Shown here piece after piece: positions 55,289 to 64,000 of a stretch of 64,000 nt of DNA. The notes under the pieces were generated by a model. That model was not told where the DNA came from. It did not search any database and was given only the letters and a program-made list of their open reading frames with translations. Origin of the DNA: Catalinimonas alkaloidigena. Its GTDB lineage: Bacteria > Bacteroidota > Bacteroidia > Cytophagales > Flexibacteraceae. Each line of letters begins with the position of its first letter. The stretch's first letter is position 1. Where the stretch lies: NCBI RefSeq assembly GCF_900100765.1, contig NZ_FNFO01000004.1:248001-312000 (forward strand), written 5' to 3'. A program made the translations under genes and the position numbers.

Positions 55289-58200
55289 ATGAGAAAGCTA
55301 TTACTCGCTTTTCTGTCCCTTTCCCTATTTATAGGTGAAGGTTGGGCACAAAAAACGGTCTCGGGGCGGGTGACCTCTGAGGCCGATGGTGTCGCTCTCC
55401 CGGGGGTAAACGTCTTGGTTAAAGGGACAACCGCGGGTACGATTACCGATTACGACGGAAAATATCAGTTAGAAGTGCCAAGCAGTGCTACGACCCTGGT
55501 GTTTTCATTTATCGGAATGACCAGTCAGGAAGTAGAGCTCGGCAACCGTTCGGTTGTAGATGTAGTCATGTCTGAAGATGCCAAACAACTAAGCGAAGTT
55601 GTTGTGACGGCTCTGGGCATCGAACGGGAAGAAAAAGCGCTTGGTTATGCCGTACAAGAAATTGACGGTTCTGCGCTGACAACCGTAAAAGAAACCAACG
55701 TCGTCAACTCACTGGCCGGTCGCGTTGCGGGTGTGCAAATCAAAGGATCTCCGGGTAATATGGGAGGCTCTGCCAGCATCAACATCCGTGGGATTCGCTC
55801 TGTATCGGGCAATAACCAGCCGTTGTTCATCATCGACGGTACGCCGATCAGTAACGACAACTTCAACAGCGACGACACACAGGGTGCTGACGGTGGCCGC
55901 GATTACGGTAACGCCGCTCAGGACATCAACCCTGACGATATCGCCAACATCTCTGTACTGAAAGGACCCAGTGCCACCGCCCTATACGGTTCACGTGCCG
56001 CTAACGGTGTGATTCTGATCACGACGAAAAGCGGAAAAAACAAAAAAGGAATCGGTGTCAGCCTGAACTCTACCACAACGTTCGAGTCGGTTATGGCGCT
56101 GCCTGAATTCCAAAACGAGTATGGCGGGGGTTATAAGCAGGAGTTCGACACATACAACGGTCAACCTATCGTCAACTACGCAGCAGACGAAAGCTGGGGA
56201 CCCCGCATGGATGGAACACCGGTTCGCCAGTGGTACAGCTGGTTCGAGGATGATCCAGATTATGGTCAACTCACTCCTTTTGTTGCTCATCCTAACAACG
56301 TCCGTGATTTCTTCGAGACGGGTATTACCTCCAGCAACAACATTGCGATCACCGGCTCTACCGACAATACGTCAATGCGTTTGTCATACACGCGTCTGGA
56401 TCAAAAAGGTGTAATCCCGAACAGCACCATGGCCCGCAACACAGTGGCCTTCAGTGGAGAATCAAAACTGACTGATAAACTGACGGTAGGTGTAAAAGCC
56501 AACTACGTAGGAAACTCGGCGAAAGGCCGTCCGGGCACAGGTTATGGTGCCGATGCCGGTAACGTCGTTACCAGCTTCCGTCAGTGGTTCCAGCGTCAAA
56601 TTGATATTGACAAGCTGAAAAATTATGAAACGCCCGATGGTCTCGACCGTACATGGAACATCAACAGCCCTAACAACCTCGACCCCTTGTATTGGGAAAA
56701 TCCATACTGGGTTCTGAACAAGAGCTACGAAACCGATAGCCGCGAGCGCCTATTCGGGAACATCTATGCGTCGTACCAACTCCTGCCAAGTCTGAAAGTA
56801 ACAGGATGGGCACGTACCGACTTTTATACAGACCGTCGTGACGACCGTATTGCTTCCGGTTCTATTCCACAGGATATGTATCAGGAAGACGTACGTCAGG
56901 TACGTGAAGACAACTTTGAATTTTTGGCGCAGTATAATACCAACTTCGGAGATAATTTCTCTTTAGGAGTTAACCTCGGAGCCAACTCTCGCCGCAACAC
57001 ATACCAGCGGAACTACAACCGTACGGTCGGCGGCCTGAGCGTTCCGAACTATTTCAACATCGGTGCCTCAATCGACCGTCCTGAAATCACCGATTACTCT
57101 GAAGAGAAACGCGTAAACAGCCTCTATGGTAGCGCAAACCTCGGTTTTTATAACGTTGTGTTTGTTGAAGCTTCACTTCGGAACGACTGGTCTTCTAGCC
57201 TTCCTCCTGAAAATAACTCCTATCTCTACCCTTCGGCATCAGTAAGCTTCGCTTTCTCTGAGCTACTGCCGAGCTCTTCGGTCTTCTCATTCGGTAAAGT
57301 CCGTGCTGGTTGGGCGCAGGTAGGTACCGATACAGACCCCTACCGCGTTTACAACACATATACGCCGAGCGACAACTACGGCAGCTTGCCTGCCTTTGCG
57401 CAGCCCAATACCCTGAACAACCGTGATCTAAAACCAGAACAGTCGACCTCGTACGAATTGGGATTGGATACACGTTTCTTCAACGGTCGTATTGGTTTGG
57501 ATCTAACGTACTATAACAACATCAGTATCAACCAGATCATCCCGCTAGCGGTTTCAGGAACCAGTGGGTATGATGAAGCCATCATCAACGCCGGTGAGAT
57601 CCGCAACAACGGTATCGAAGTGATGCTGTCTGGTACACCCATTCAGGGCGCTTTTACCTGGGATATCGGCCTGAACTGGGCTCGCAACCGCAACGAAATA
57701 GTAGAACTCGCTGACGGTCTGGACAATATTCTTTTGTACAGCTGGGGAGTTACGCTGAATGCCCGCAAGGGTGAGCCGTATGGTGTGCTTGTAGGCGATG
57801 CCATCAAACGCGATGCACAAGGTCGTAAACTGGTAGATGGCGAAGGAAACTACGTCCGTGAAACCAACAAAGTCTATGGTTCGGTCTTGGCCGATTACAC
57901 CGGTGGTATCACCAATACCTTTACATACAAAGGCTTCCACATGAACGTCCTGATCGACTTCCAGAAGGGTGGTAAATTCTACTCGGTTTCGAACCGTTAC
58001 GGAACCTACTCGGGTCTACTGATCGAAACGGTAGGCAACAACGCACTGGGCAACCCGATGCGCGACCCTGTTTTGGTTGATGAAGATACTGGCGAACCAT
58101 TACCCAACAGTGGCGGTATTTTAGCCGATGGTGTCTTGGAAGATGGAACACCTAACACAACGTATGTTGACGCGCAGAACTACTGGAAGAACCTGCGTAA

Positions 58201-58468
58201 CTACCGTGAAGAGTTCACCTACGATGCCAGCTTTGCCAAGCTTCGTCAACTTAACTTTGGTTACACATTCCCTAAGAGCATGTACAAGAGCCTTCCCTTC
58301 CAGTCCATCTCGCTGGATTTCGTAGGTCGTCACCTGGCTATCTTGTGGAAGAAAGCACCAAACGTCGATCCTGAAACGGCGCTGGGGTCTGGTAACATCC
58401 AAGGCTTCGAGAACGGTCAGTTGCCGAGCGTTCGTTCAATGGGTTTCAACCTGAAAGTGACTCTGTAA
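55289..58468 (+). CDS. SusC/RagA TonB-dependent outer-membrane transporter
   Basis: The 1059-residue protein has a signal peptide (about 1-20, ending GWAQ), a carboxypeptidase-regulatory-like domain (about 21-100), plug motifs (EVVVTALGIEREEKALGYAV, NSLAGRVAGVQIKGSPG, NIRGIRSVSGNNQPLFIIDG, VLKGPSATALYGSRAANGVI) and a barrel ending FNLKVTL. The EVVVTALGI plug start and the SusD partner of the second type mark a different SusC subfamily from the other two in the window. No STN domain. The ATG at 55289 is used; the frame upstream to 55250 carries no signal peptide. Confidence 0.95.
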   Translation: MRKLLLAFLSLSLFIGEGWAQKTVSGRVTSEADGVALPGVNVLVKGTTAGTITDYDGKYQLEVPSSATTLVFSFIGMTSQEVELGNRSVVDVVMSEDAKQLSEVVVTALGIEREEKALGYAVQEIDGSALTTVKETNVVNSLAGRVAGVQIKGSPGNMGGSASINIRGIRSVSGNNQPLFIIDGTPISNDNFNSDDTQGADGGRDYGNAAQDINPDDIANISVLKGPSATALYGSRAANGVILITTKSGKNKKGIGVSLNSTTTFESVMALPEFQNEYGGGYKQEFDTYNGQPIVNYAADESWGPRMDGTPVRQWYSWFEDDPDYGQLTPFVAHPNNVRDFFETGITSSNNIAITGSTDNTSMRLSYTRLDQKGVIPNSTMARNTVAFSGESKLTDKLTVGVKANYVGNSAKGRPGTGYGADAGNVVTSFRQWFQRQIDIDKLKNYETPDGLDRTWNINSPNNLDPLYWENPYWVLNKSYETDSRERLFGNIYASYQLLPSLKVTGWARTDFYTDRRDDRIASGSIPQDMYQEDVRQVREDNFEFLAQYNTNFGDNFSLGVNLGANSRRNTYQRNYNRTVGGLSVPNYFNIGASIDRPEITDYSEEKRVNSLYGSANLGFYNVVFVEASLRNDWSSSLPPENNSYLYPSASVSFAFSELLPSSSVFSFGKVRAGWAQVGTDTDPYRVYNTYTPSDNYGSLPAFAQPNTLNNRDLKPEQSTSYELGLDTRFFNGRIGLDLTYYNNISINQIIPLAVSGTSGYDEAIINAGEIRNNGIEVMLSGTPIQGAFTWDIGLNWARNRNEIVELADGLDNILLYSWGVTLNARKGEPYGVLVGDAIKRDAQGRKLVDGEGNYVRETNKVYGSVLADYTGGITNTFTYKGFHMNVLIDFQKGGKFYSVSNRYGTYSGLLIETVGNNALGNPMRDPVLVDEDTGEPLPNSGGILADGVLEDGTPNTTYVDAQNYWKNLRNYREEFTYDASFAKLRQLNFGYTFPKSMYKSLPFQSISLDFVGRHLAILWKKAPNVDPETALGSGNIQGFENGQLPSVRSMGFNLKVTL

Positions 58469-58496
58469 CTCAACTCTTATCCTAAGTAAAGACTTT

Positions 58497-60017
58497 ATGA
58501 AATTTACAACATACGCATCACGTGGACTCCTGGCGGCCGCACTGGTTTCGCTGGGTGCCTGTGACCAAGGTTTTGAGGAGCTTAACATCGACCCGAACAA
58601 GCCCTCAGAAGTCCCTACCTCCTATCTGTTTACTCAGGGAGAGCGCGCATTGGTCACACAAGTATTCGATCCGCTTACGGTAGCTGAATATGCCATTCAC
58701 TACCCTCAGTACTTCTCGCAAACGCAGTATGCGGACATTACGCGGTACTCGACGGTAGAATCGAGCTTCTATCCGTTCTACACGGGTGGATTAGCAGATA
58801 TGCAGGAGATCATTCGCCTGAATACCACAGAAGAAACCATGGACGCCGCCGCTGCCTCAGGCGCGAACGTAAACCAGGTTGCCGTGGCACGTATCCTGAA
58901 AGTGTGGGGCTTTCATAACGTGACGGATATGTGGGGAGATATTCCTTACTCACAGGCATTACTGGGTCGTGAGGCCTTTTCGCCGGTGTACGACCCACAA
59001 TCCGAAATTTATCCAGCACTCATTCAGGAATTGACCGAAGCGGCAGCGCAGATTGATGAAAATCAGCCGGGCGTGGTAGGTGATATCATCTACGGCGGTG
59101 ACATGGCCATGTGGAAACTGTTCGCCAACTCCCTGAAGCTGCGTCTGGGCATGCGGATGTCGGAAGTGGCTCCTGATATGGCAAAAACAGCAGTGACTGA
59201 AGCGTTGAGCGCCGGTGTTTTCACCAGTAACGACGACAATGCGATGTACACTTACCTGAGCGCACAGCCCAACGTTAATCCGTATTACAACCACTTCCTG
59301 ACGCGTACGGACTTTGCCGTTACCAACACGATGGTAGACATGTTGAAAGCAATGGACGACCCTCGTCTGGCGATTTACGCTGACCCGATTGGAGTTGACG
59401 TGCCCCGCGATGCCAACGAGTTCCCTGTAGCCAATCCGGAGTACGTTGGAATGATTTATGGCGAAACCGATGCAGTCTCAGGTAGTATCCGGAACCAGGA
59501 AGTTTCGTTCCCGGGTTTGGCGACACGCGCGGCCACAGCCAAAAGCCCCATTCTGGTGTATTCAGAAGTTTTGTTCAATCAAGCGGAAGCTGCAGCACGC
59601 GGCTGGACTGGTGGCGATGCCGAGGCTCTTTATGAAGCAGCCATTCGCGCTTCGATGGAACAGTGGAATACATTGGCTGCTGAAGTAGGTAGCCCCTATC
59701 AAGTCACTGCCGCTGAGATCGATGCGTATATCGCTTCTGGCGATGTTGCCTACGATGCTGCCAACTTTGAGAAGTCTATCGGCACTCAAAAGTGGCTCGC
59801 TCTGTACATGCAGGGCTTCGAAGGCTGGTCTGAGTGGCGCCGTCTGGACTATCCGGACTTAAAGCCTGCTCCGGCCGCCCCGGCCGGCATGGGTATTCCA
59901 CGTCGTCGTGGTTATACTGAAACAGAGAACAGCTTGAACAAGGCCAACTATGATGCTGCTATCGCCCGTATGGGTGGCAATGGACTAAGCACTCGTATGT
60001 GGTGGGATGTAGAATAG
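58497..60017 (+). CDS. SusD/RagB-family lipoprotein, SusD-like type 2
   Basis: The 506-residue surface lipoprotein has lipobox LGAC (Cys22) and the second SusD type: FEELNIDPNKPSEVPTSYLFTQGERAL, ARILKVWGFHNVTDMWGDIPYSQALLG, WKLFANSLKLRLGMRM, and YSEVLFNQAEAAARGW with IGTQKWLALYMQGFEGWSEWRRLDYP near the C-terminus. It lies 28 bases after its SusC. Its ligand is unknown; this class is often found without polysaccharide-degrading enzymes. Confidence 0.93.
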   Translation: MKFTTYASRGLLAAALVSLGACDQGFEELNIDPNKPSEVPTSYLFTQGERALVTQVFDPLTVAEYAIHYPQYFSQTQYADITRYSTVESSFYPFYTGGLADMQEIIRLNTTEETMDAAAASGANVNQVAVARILKVWGFHNVTDMWGDIPYSQALLGREAFSPVYDPQSEIYPALIQELTEAAAQIDENQPGVVGDIIYGGDMAMWKLFANSLKLRLGMRMSEVAPDMAKTAVTEALSAGVFTSNDDNAMYTYLSAQPNVNPYYNHFLTRTDFAVTNTMVDMLKAMDDPRLAIYADPIGVDVPRDANEFPVANPEYVGMIYGETDAVSGSIRNQEVSFPGLATRAATAKSPILVYSEVLFNQAEAAARGWTGGDAEALYEAAIRASMEQWNTLAAEVGSPYQVTAAEIDAYIASGDVAYDAANFEKSIGTQKWLALYMQGFEGWSEWRRLDYPDLKPAPAAPAGMGIPRRRGYTETENSLNKANYDAAIARMGGNGLSTRMWWDVE

Positions 60018-60040
60018 TAGAGGTTAAATTCTAATTGTGT

Positions 60041-60076
60041 AAAGAAAAAGGGAGGCAATTGCCTCCCTTTTTCTTT
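60041..60076. terminator. 36-base perfect palindromic bidirectional terminator
   Basis: The sequence AAAGAAAAAGGGAGGCAA followed by its exact reverse complement lies after the plus-strand SusD; flanking A- and T-tracts allow termination of the convergent minus-strand gene too. Confidence 0.9.
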
Positions 60077-60206
60077 CTAACAATTTCCGTGAGCCGATCA
60101 AGAAGCATTCCCCTATCCCCCGACAGCTACCTGTGCATCTCGCTATACAAGCTCACCTGAGGAACTGCTGAGGCAGGCCCCCACTAATTTCTCCTTGCCG
60201 TAAAGA

Positions 60207-62126
60207 CTACAAAATGCGGAACTCAATGCGGCGGTTCTGGCGGCGGCCTTCTTCTGAGTCGTTGGGGACTTTGGGTTGCGCTTCGCCGTAGCCGTGGTAC
60301 TGGAGCCGGGCTGAGGCGATCCCCTTTTCGGTCAGGTAGGTGTACACGCTCTGGGCGCGCTGTTTGCTCAGTTGCAGGTTGGCGGCGTCGGTGCCTACAT
60401 CGTCGGTGTGGCCTTCGATTTCAACCTTGATGTCGGGATTGGTCTCCAGAAAGCCGATGAGCTTGTTGAGCTCAACACGCGACTCGTCCAGCAATTTGTA
60501 TTCGCCCGAGGCAAAAAAGATGTTGTTCAACGTGGTTTTCGATCCGGCCCGCACGGCGCTCATGGGCACGTCGAGCGTGAGGCCCTCGGTACGCTGTTTT
60601 TTCTCTTTGTAATCGAAGGCGAGGCTCTTGAACAGATACGAAGGGCTATTGACATAGAGAGCATACTCACTACCCTGCGTCAGCACAATCAGGTACTCGC
60701 CGTTCTGTGCGTCCGAGGTCACTTTCTGTACCGTCTCTCCCGAGTTTAGGTCGATCAGTTCGATGGTGGCCGTCAGGGGCTTTTTCGTTTCTTCATCGAA
60801 TACTTTCCCGGCCACAAAACCGGTTTTCTGCGACGGTTGCAGCGCCGGAGGCATCGGGAAACTGTAAATTTCGCTCAGCGGCTTCTTGGGGTCCGTATAG
60901 TCGTCCTTCGAGTAATAAGCTGTTTGGCCATCGGCCGTTACAAAGAGTGAACTTTCGTCCAGGTACGTGTTCAGCGGGTAGCCCAGGTTCTTCGGCGTGT
61001 TCCAGGTTTTGCCGGAAAGCTCGGAGAAGAACAGGTCGCGCCCGCCCATTCCCAAATGACCATCCGAAGCAAAATAGAGCGTTTTGTCGTTGTTGTGGAT
61101 AAATGGTGCCAGGTCTTCGCCGGGCGTGTTGATGGGCGCTCCCAGGTTGGTCGGCTGCTGCCACTCGCCTTTGTCGTTCTGATGCGCCATCCAGATGTCG
61201 GTTTTGCCCCGGCCGCCCGGCCGGTTGGACGCAAAGTAAAGCGTTCGCCCGTCGGCAGAAAGCGAAGGCTGCGTATCCCAGTGCGGCGAATTGATCACCG
61301 GTCCCATGTTCTGCGGGCGCTGCCACTGGTTGCCCTGTCGGTAAGTGATGTACAGATCGCAACTTCCCTCACCGATCTTGTCGGAGCACATGGTGAACAC
61401 CATCACGCGCGCGTCGGCCGAAATGGTGCAGGTGCCTTCGTTGCGGGGGGTGTTGATGTTGGGCGAGATGGAACCCGGCTGTGTCCACCCTCCGTCGGGC
61501 AGACGACGGGAAGCTAGAATGTTTTCGTCAAATTCGTTGCCGTGGCCCAGCCGGGCGGTGTACACCAGGATGTTCTGATCGGCGGTGAGCACCGGGAAGT
61601 ACTGCTGCGGGAACACATTGACGTTGCCTTTCATCGGAGTAGCCTGGATGTCGACCGGATGTTTCATGGCTTCCTCCGCAAAATCGCAGATGGCCAGTTG
61701 GTGTTGCGCCCATTCCCGGCGCTCGCGACTTCCCTTGGGGTTCTTCAGGAACTCCTGATAATAGGTTCGGGCTTCCGGGTAATTCCCGGCACGAATGGTA
61801 TGCTCTCCTAGCGTAAAGGCCAGTTCCTGCGCCCGGGGCGTGTTGGGACGCAGTTTATAAAACTGCTCGAAGTGTTCGTGCGCTTTGTCTTGCTCGCGGT
61901 AAAGCGAATAGACGTTGCCTAGCTGCAAGTGCGCTTCGGCAAACGACGGGTCGCGCCGCAGGGCATCCGACAGCTTCGCGATGGCCTCTTCGAATTGCCG
62001 CTGCTTGATCAGCAAACCTGCCTCATCGTACAACTTGACGGCTTTTTTGTCACTCGACATGCCGGGCTGAGCCCAGGCGATACTAACGCTACTGAAAAAC
62101 AGCAATATGAAGCAGAATTTCCTCAT
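60207..62126 (-). CDS. PorE-like type IX secretion protein (TPR-PD40-CRD-OmpA)
   Basis: The 639-residue outer-membrane-associated protein has a signal peptide (about 1-19), TPR-like helices (about 25-130), PD40/WD40-like repeats (about 160-420, e.g. QPSLSADGRTLYFASNRPGG, LYFASDGHLGMGGRDLF), a carboxypeptidase-regulatory-like domain (about 450-520) and an OmpA peptidoglycan-binding domain (about 535-639, VEIEGHTDDVGTDAANLQLS). This domain order matches PorE (PG1058) of Porphyromonas gingivalis, which links the secretion machine to peptidoglycan. Other OmpA/TPR proteins share parts of this layout, so the assignment is by architecture. Confidence 0.82.
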   Translation of the reverse strand: MRKFCFILLFFSSVSIAWAQPGMSSDKKAVKLYDEAGLLIKQRQFEEAIAKLSDALRRDPSFAEAHLQLGNVYSLYREQDKAHEHFEQFYKLRPNTPRAQELAFTLGEHTIRAGNYPEARTYYQEFLKNPKGSRERREWAQHQLAICDFAEEAMKHPVDIQATPMKGNVNVFPQQYFPVLTADQNILVYTARLGHGNEFDENILASRRLPDGGWTQPGSISPNINTPRNEGTCTISADARVMVFTMCSDKIGEGSCDLYITYRQGNQWQRPQNMGPVINSPHWDTQPSLSADGRTLYFASNRPGGRGKTDIWMAHQNDKGEWQQPTNLGAPINTPGEDLAPFIHNNDKTLYFASDGHLGMGGRDLFFSELSGKTWNTPKNLGYPLNTYLDESSLFVTADGQTAYYSKDDYTDPKKPLSEIYSFPMPPALQPSQKTGFVAGKVFDEETKKPLTATIELIDLNSGETVQKVTSDAQNGEYLIVLTQGSEYALYVNSPSYLFKSLAFDYKEKKQRTEGLTLDVPMSAVRAGSKTTLNNIFFASGEYKLLDESRVELNKLIGFLETNPDIKVEIEGHTDDVGTDAANLQLSKQRAQSVYTYLTEKGIASARLQYHGYGEAQPKVPNDSEEGRRQNRRIEFRIL

Positions 62127-62149
62127 GGATCGGCTGGTATTCCCTTGGG

Positions 62150-62809
62150 TCAGGGAATGTTAAGGTACTTATGGCTTTGCAACGTAACCCGCCAACGGGG
62201 ATGCTGTTGCACGTAGTCAATCATCAGGGGGAGCATTTGCTCGCGGCGATCCCACTCGGGCTGCAGAAACAAGTGGCAATCGGGGCGAACCTGCGCGGCA
62301 AACGACTCCGCCCAGGCCAAGTCACTTTTGTGGTAGATTACCACTTTCAGTTCGTCGGCCTTCTGCAGAATTTCCGGCCGGGGCGCTTTGAACTTCTTGG
62401 GCGAGAAGCAGATCCAGTCCCACTGGCCCGACAACGGATGTGTCCCCGACGTTTCGATGTGTGTGCGGAAACCGGCCTCATGCAACGCGCCACACAGTTC
62501 GTCCAGCGGGTGCATAAGCGGTTCGCCACCGGTAATGACCGCCAAACGACCCGGACGCGCAGCTGCGCCTGCGACGATCTGACTGACTGAGACGGCCGGA
62601 TGACGCGATGCATCCCACGATTCTTTCACGTCGCACCAGTGACAGCCGACGTCGCACCCGCCCAAGCGAATAAAGTACGCCGCTCGGCCCTGGTGAAACC
62701 CTTCGCCCTGAAGCGTGTAGAACGCTTCCATCAGCGGCAGGTCGCGCGAGGGCGCATGCCTGGTAACCACGGACTCACCTTGTTCCGTCGGCGTTTTGGT
62801 TATCATCAT
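62150..62809 (-). CDS. queE: 7-carboxy-7-deazaguanine synthase, radical SAM
   Basis: The 219-residue radical-SAM enzyme makes 7-carboxy-7-deazaguanine for queuosine. The cluster-binding site GGCDVGCHWCDVKESW gives Cys-x3-Cys-x2-Cys, preceded by FYTLQGEGFHQGRAAYFIRL and followed by VITGGEPLMHPLDELC, HIETSGTHPLSGQWDWICFSPKKF and LFLQPEW. Length and order fit QueE. ATG at 62809 (or 62806) begins the protein; the frame further upstream starts only with TTG. The PorE-like gene follows after 23 bases, possibly in one unit. Confidence 0.93.
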   Translation of the reverse strand: MMITKTPTEQGESVVTRHAPSRDLPLMEAFYTLQGEGFHQGRAAYFIRLGGCDVGCHWCDVKESWDASRHPAVSVSQIVAGAAARPGRLAVITGGEPLMHPLDELCGALHEAGFRTHIETSGTHPLSGQWDWICFSPKKFKAPRPEILQKADELKVVIYHKSDLAWAESFAAQVRPDCHLFLQPEWDRREQMLPLMIDYVQQHPRWRVTLQSHKYLNIP

Positions 62810-62931
62810 AATAATAAGAGGATCAACGTAGTTCTGCAACAAAAGCTGGGAAAAGAACAGTTCACGACCGCGTACTAACTACGGGCGAAAGGCCGTTTTT
62901 CTCCCCCTTTTCGCGTGAAGAAACGCGTGCC

Positions 62932-63813
62932 TTACGGATAAAACGAGCGCTTTGCCGCATCCAGTGTGTTCAGCAGCAGTGCCGCACGCGTCATCGGACC
63001 GACCCCGCCGGGCACCGGGGTAATCCAACTACAACGCGGGGCTACTTCGTCGTACGCCACGTCGCCGCGCAACGCAAACCCACTTTTTTTCGAGGCATCT
63101 TCCACACGTGTGATGCCCACGTCGATCACGACCGCGCCCTCCTTCACCATGTCGGCCTTCACAAACTCCGGAATGCCCAGCGCGGCAATCAGAATATCCG
63201 CCTGCAAGGTTTGTGCTTTCAGGTCTTTTGTGCGGCTATGGCACAACGTTACGGTGCAGTTGCCCGGGTTATCATTCCGCGCCATCAGGATGCTCATCGG
63301 CGATCCCACAATGTGGCTGCGTCCCAGCACCACACAGTGCTTACCCGAGGTTTCGATCGGGTAGCGTTTCAGCAGTTCAAGAATGCCATAGGGCGTCGCC
63401 GGCAGGTAGGCGGGTAGATTCTTCGCCATGCGCCCGACGTTGACCGGATGGAACCCGTCCACATCCTTTTCGGGGGCCAGGGTTTCGGTTACTTTCTCGG
63501 CCGAAATGTGTGCAGGCAGCGGCAGCTGGACGATCAACCCGTCGATTTCTGCGTTTTCGTTTACTTCCCGGATTTTGTCCAACAGGGCCTCTTCAGAAAT
63601 TGTTTCGTCGAATCGAAAAAGGGACGATCCAAACCCCACTCGCTCGCAATCTTTTACTTTATTGCGCACATAGGCTTCGCTGGCCGGATTGTTTCCTACC
63701 AGAATGGCGGCCAGATGGGGAATTTTTCCACCGGCCGATCGAATGGCGGCTACTTCGGCTGCGATTTCGTCCTGAATGGTGCTGGACGTCTGTTTTCCGT
63801 CGAGTATTTGCAT
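62932..63813 (-). CDS. folD: methylenetetrahydrofolate dehydrogenase / methenyltetrahydrofolate cyclohydrolase
   Basis: The 293-residue bifunctional enzyme interconverts 5,10-methylene- and 10-formyl-tetrahydrofolate with NADP. FolD signs are [28 protein letters not shown] (with the catalytic Lys), [30 protein letters not shown]-type motif, [21 protein letters not shown] and [16 protein letters not shown]. Length is normal. An exact -7 box lies 23 bases upstream of the ATG. Confidence 0.96.
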   Translation of the reverse strand: MQILDGKQTSSTIQDEIAAEVAAIRSAGGKIPHLAAILVGNNPASEAYVRNKVKDCERVGFGSSLFRFDETISEEALLDKIREVNENAEIDGLIVQLPLPAHISAEKVTETLAPEKDVDGFHPVNVGRMAKNLPAYLPATPYGILELLKRYPIETSGKHCVVLGRSHIVGSPMSILMARNDNPGNCTVTLCHSRTKDLKAQTLQADILIAALGIPEFVKADMVKEGAVVIDVGITRVEDASKKSGFALRGDVAYDEVAPRCSWITPVPGGVGPMTRAALLLNTLDAAKRSFYP

Positions 63814-63836
63814 AAAAAAGGGGTCTGTGATTCCCG

Positions 63837-63844
63837 CAAAAGTA
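63837..63844 (-). promoter_or_regulatory. -7 promoter box TACTTTTG (folD)
   Basis: This exact TAnnTTTG match on the minus strand lies 23 bases before the folD ATG. Confidence 0.6.
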
Positions 63845-63947
63845 GCCAGCCCAACCGGCTCTTACCAAGTTTTGCACAATAACTTACCGTTCGTGCAACC
63901 TCCGGGCACCTTCACGCATCTTTTCCTTAAAACCATACCTGAACACG

Positions 63948-64000
63948 ATGAAAAAAGCACTCTTTCCTCTGCTGCTGGGGCTGCTGCTCCCCCTCTCCAT
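63948..64000 (+). CDS. start of a secreted protein (truncated by window end)
   Basis: The last 53 bases begin with ATG and encode MKKALFPLLLGLLLPLS, a typical signal-peptide start with a Lys-rich N-region and Leu-rich core. No more can be said about the protein. It is divergent from folD, with about 134 bases between the two starts. Confidence 0.55.
   Translation, partial: MKKALFPLLLGLLLPLS

Noticed and set aside
46302-60017. Considered as a polysaccharide utilisation locus
   Set aside because: It has no glycoside hydrolase, lyase, sulfatase, esterase or hybrid two-component sensor, so only uptake is supported.

Overview
The window comes from a Bacteroidota genome, most likely Cytophagales-like. 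The evidence is three SusC/SusD pairs, a TonB receptor paired with a DUF4249 lipoprotein, an ECF sigma/FecR cascade, type IX secretion parts (PorP/SprF-like, PorE-like, a gliding-type C-terminal sorting domain), and many copies of the Bacteroidota -7 promoter element TAnnTTTG close to start codons. The genus cannot be fixed from this sequence. Housekeeping stretches are GC-rich; the block around 46.3-60 kb is clearly more AT-rich. Almost every base is assigned to an intact gene. I saw no IS element, phage gene, CRISPR array, rRNA or tRNA.

Layout. 1-3044: a truncated multi-PAS/GAF sensor. 3.3-10.3 kb: a glycosyltransferase, a short-chain dehydrogenase, a LemA-like protein, a GNAT enzyme, an MscS channel, miaA and a membrane fatty-acid hydroxylase. 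10.6-17.5 kb: sigma factor, FecR anti-sigma factor, STN-type SusC and SusD, closed by a terminator; a self-contained surface-signalling uptake locus. 17.6-23.1 kb: a PorP/SprF-like protein and its probable client, a 1462-residue PKD adhesin with a gliding-type C-terminal domain. 23.7-36.4 kb: diheme cytochrome c, GT2/rsmE, DUF4159, desaturase, FemAB-like protein, gap, kdsB, AlbA_2 protein, response regulator, tyrS, holA, AraC regulator, and DUF1330 with a cytochrome c lipoprotein. 36.5-46.2 kb: menB-menD, tig-clpP-clpX, lpxB, a PTPS/QueD-family enzyme and hldD.

46.3-60.0 kb is an uninterrupted outer-membrane uptake block: SusD-SusC on the minus strand, then TonB receptor-DUF4249 and SusC-SusD on the plus strand. 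It contains no glycoside hydrolase, sulfatase, peptidase or regulator. 60.2-64 kb: a PorE-like TPR/PD40/OmpA protein, queE, folD, and the first 53 bases of a secreted protein.

Themes. Lipopolysaccharide precursor genes (kdsB, lpxB, hldD, a WaaE/KdtX-like GT2) are scattered as single genes. Menaquinone genes (menD, menB) and two c-type cytochromes point to respiratory metabolism. Type IX secretion parts are split between two loci. Several genes (glycosyltransferase, SDR, miaA, menD) have a -7 box only 5-8 bases before the start codon, which predicts leaderless or nearly leaderless mRNAs. Convergent gene pairs either share a perfect bidirectional terminator or abut/overlap with no room for one. 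I did not find a clearly new multi-gene defence or biosynthetic system. The best leads are the enzyme-free uptake block, the cysteine-rich insert in the DUF4249 lipoprotein, the structured leader of the desaturase, and the near-leaderless promoters.
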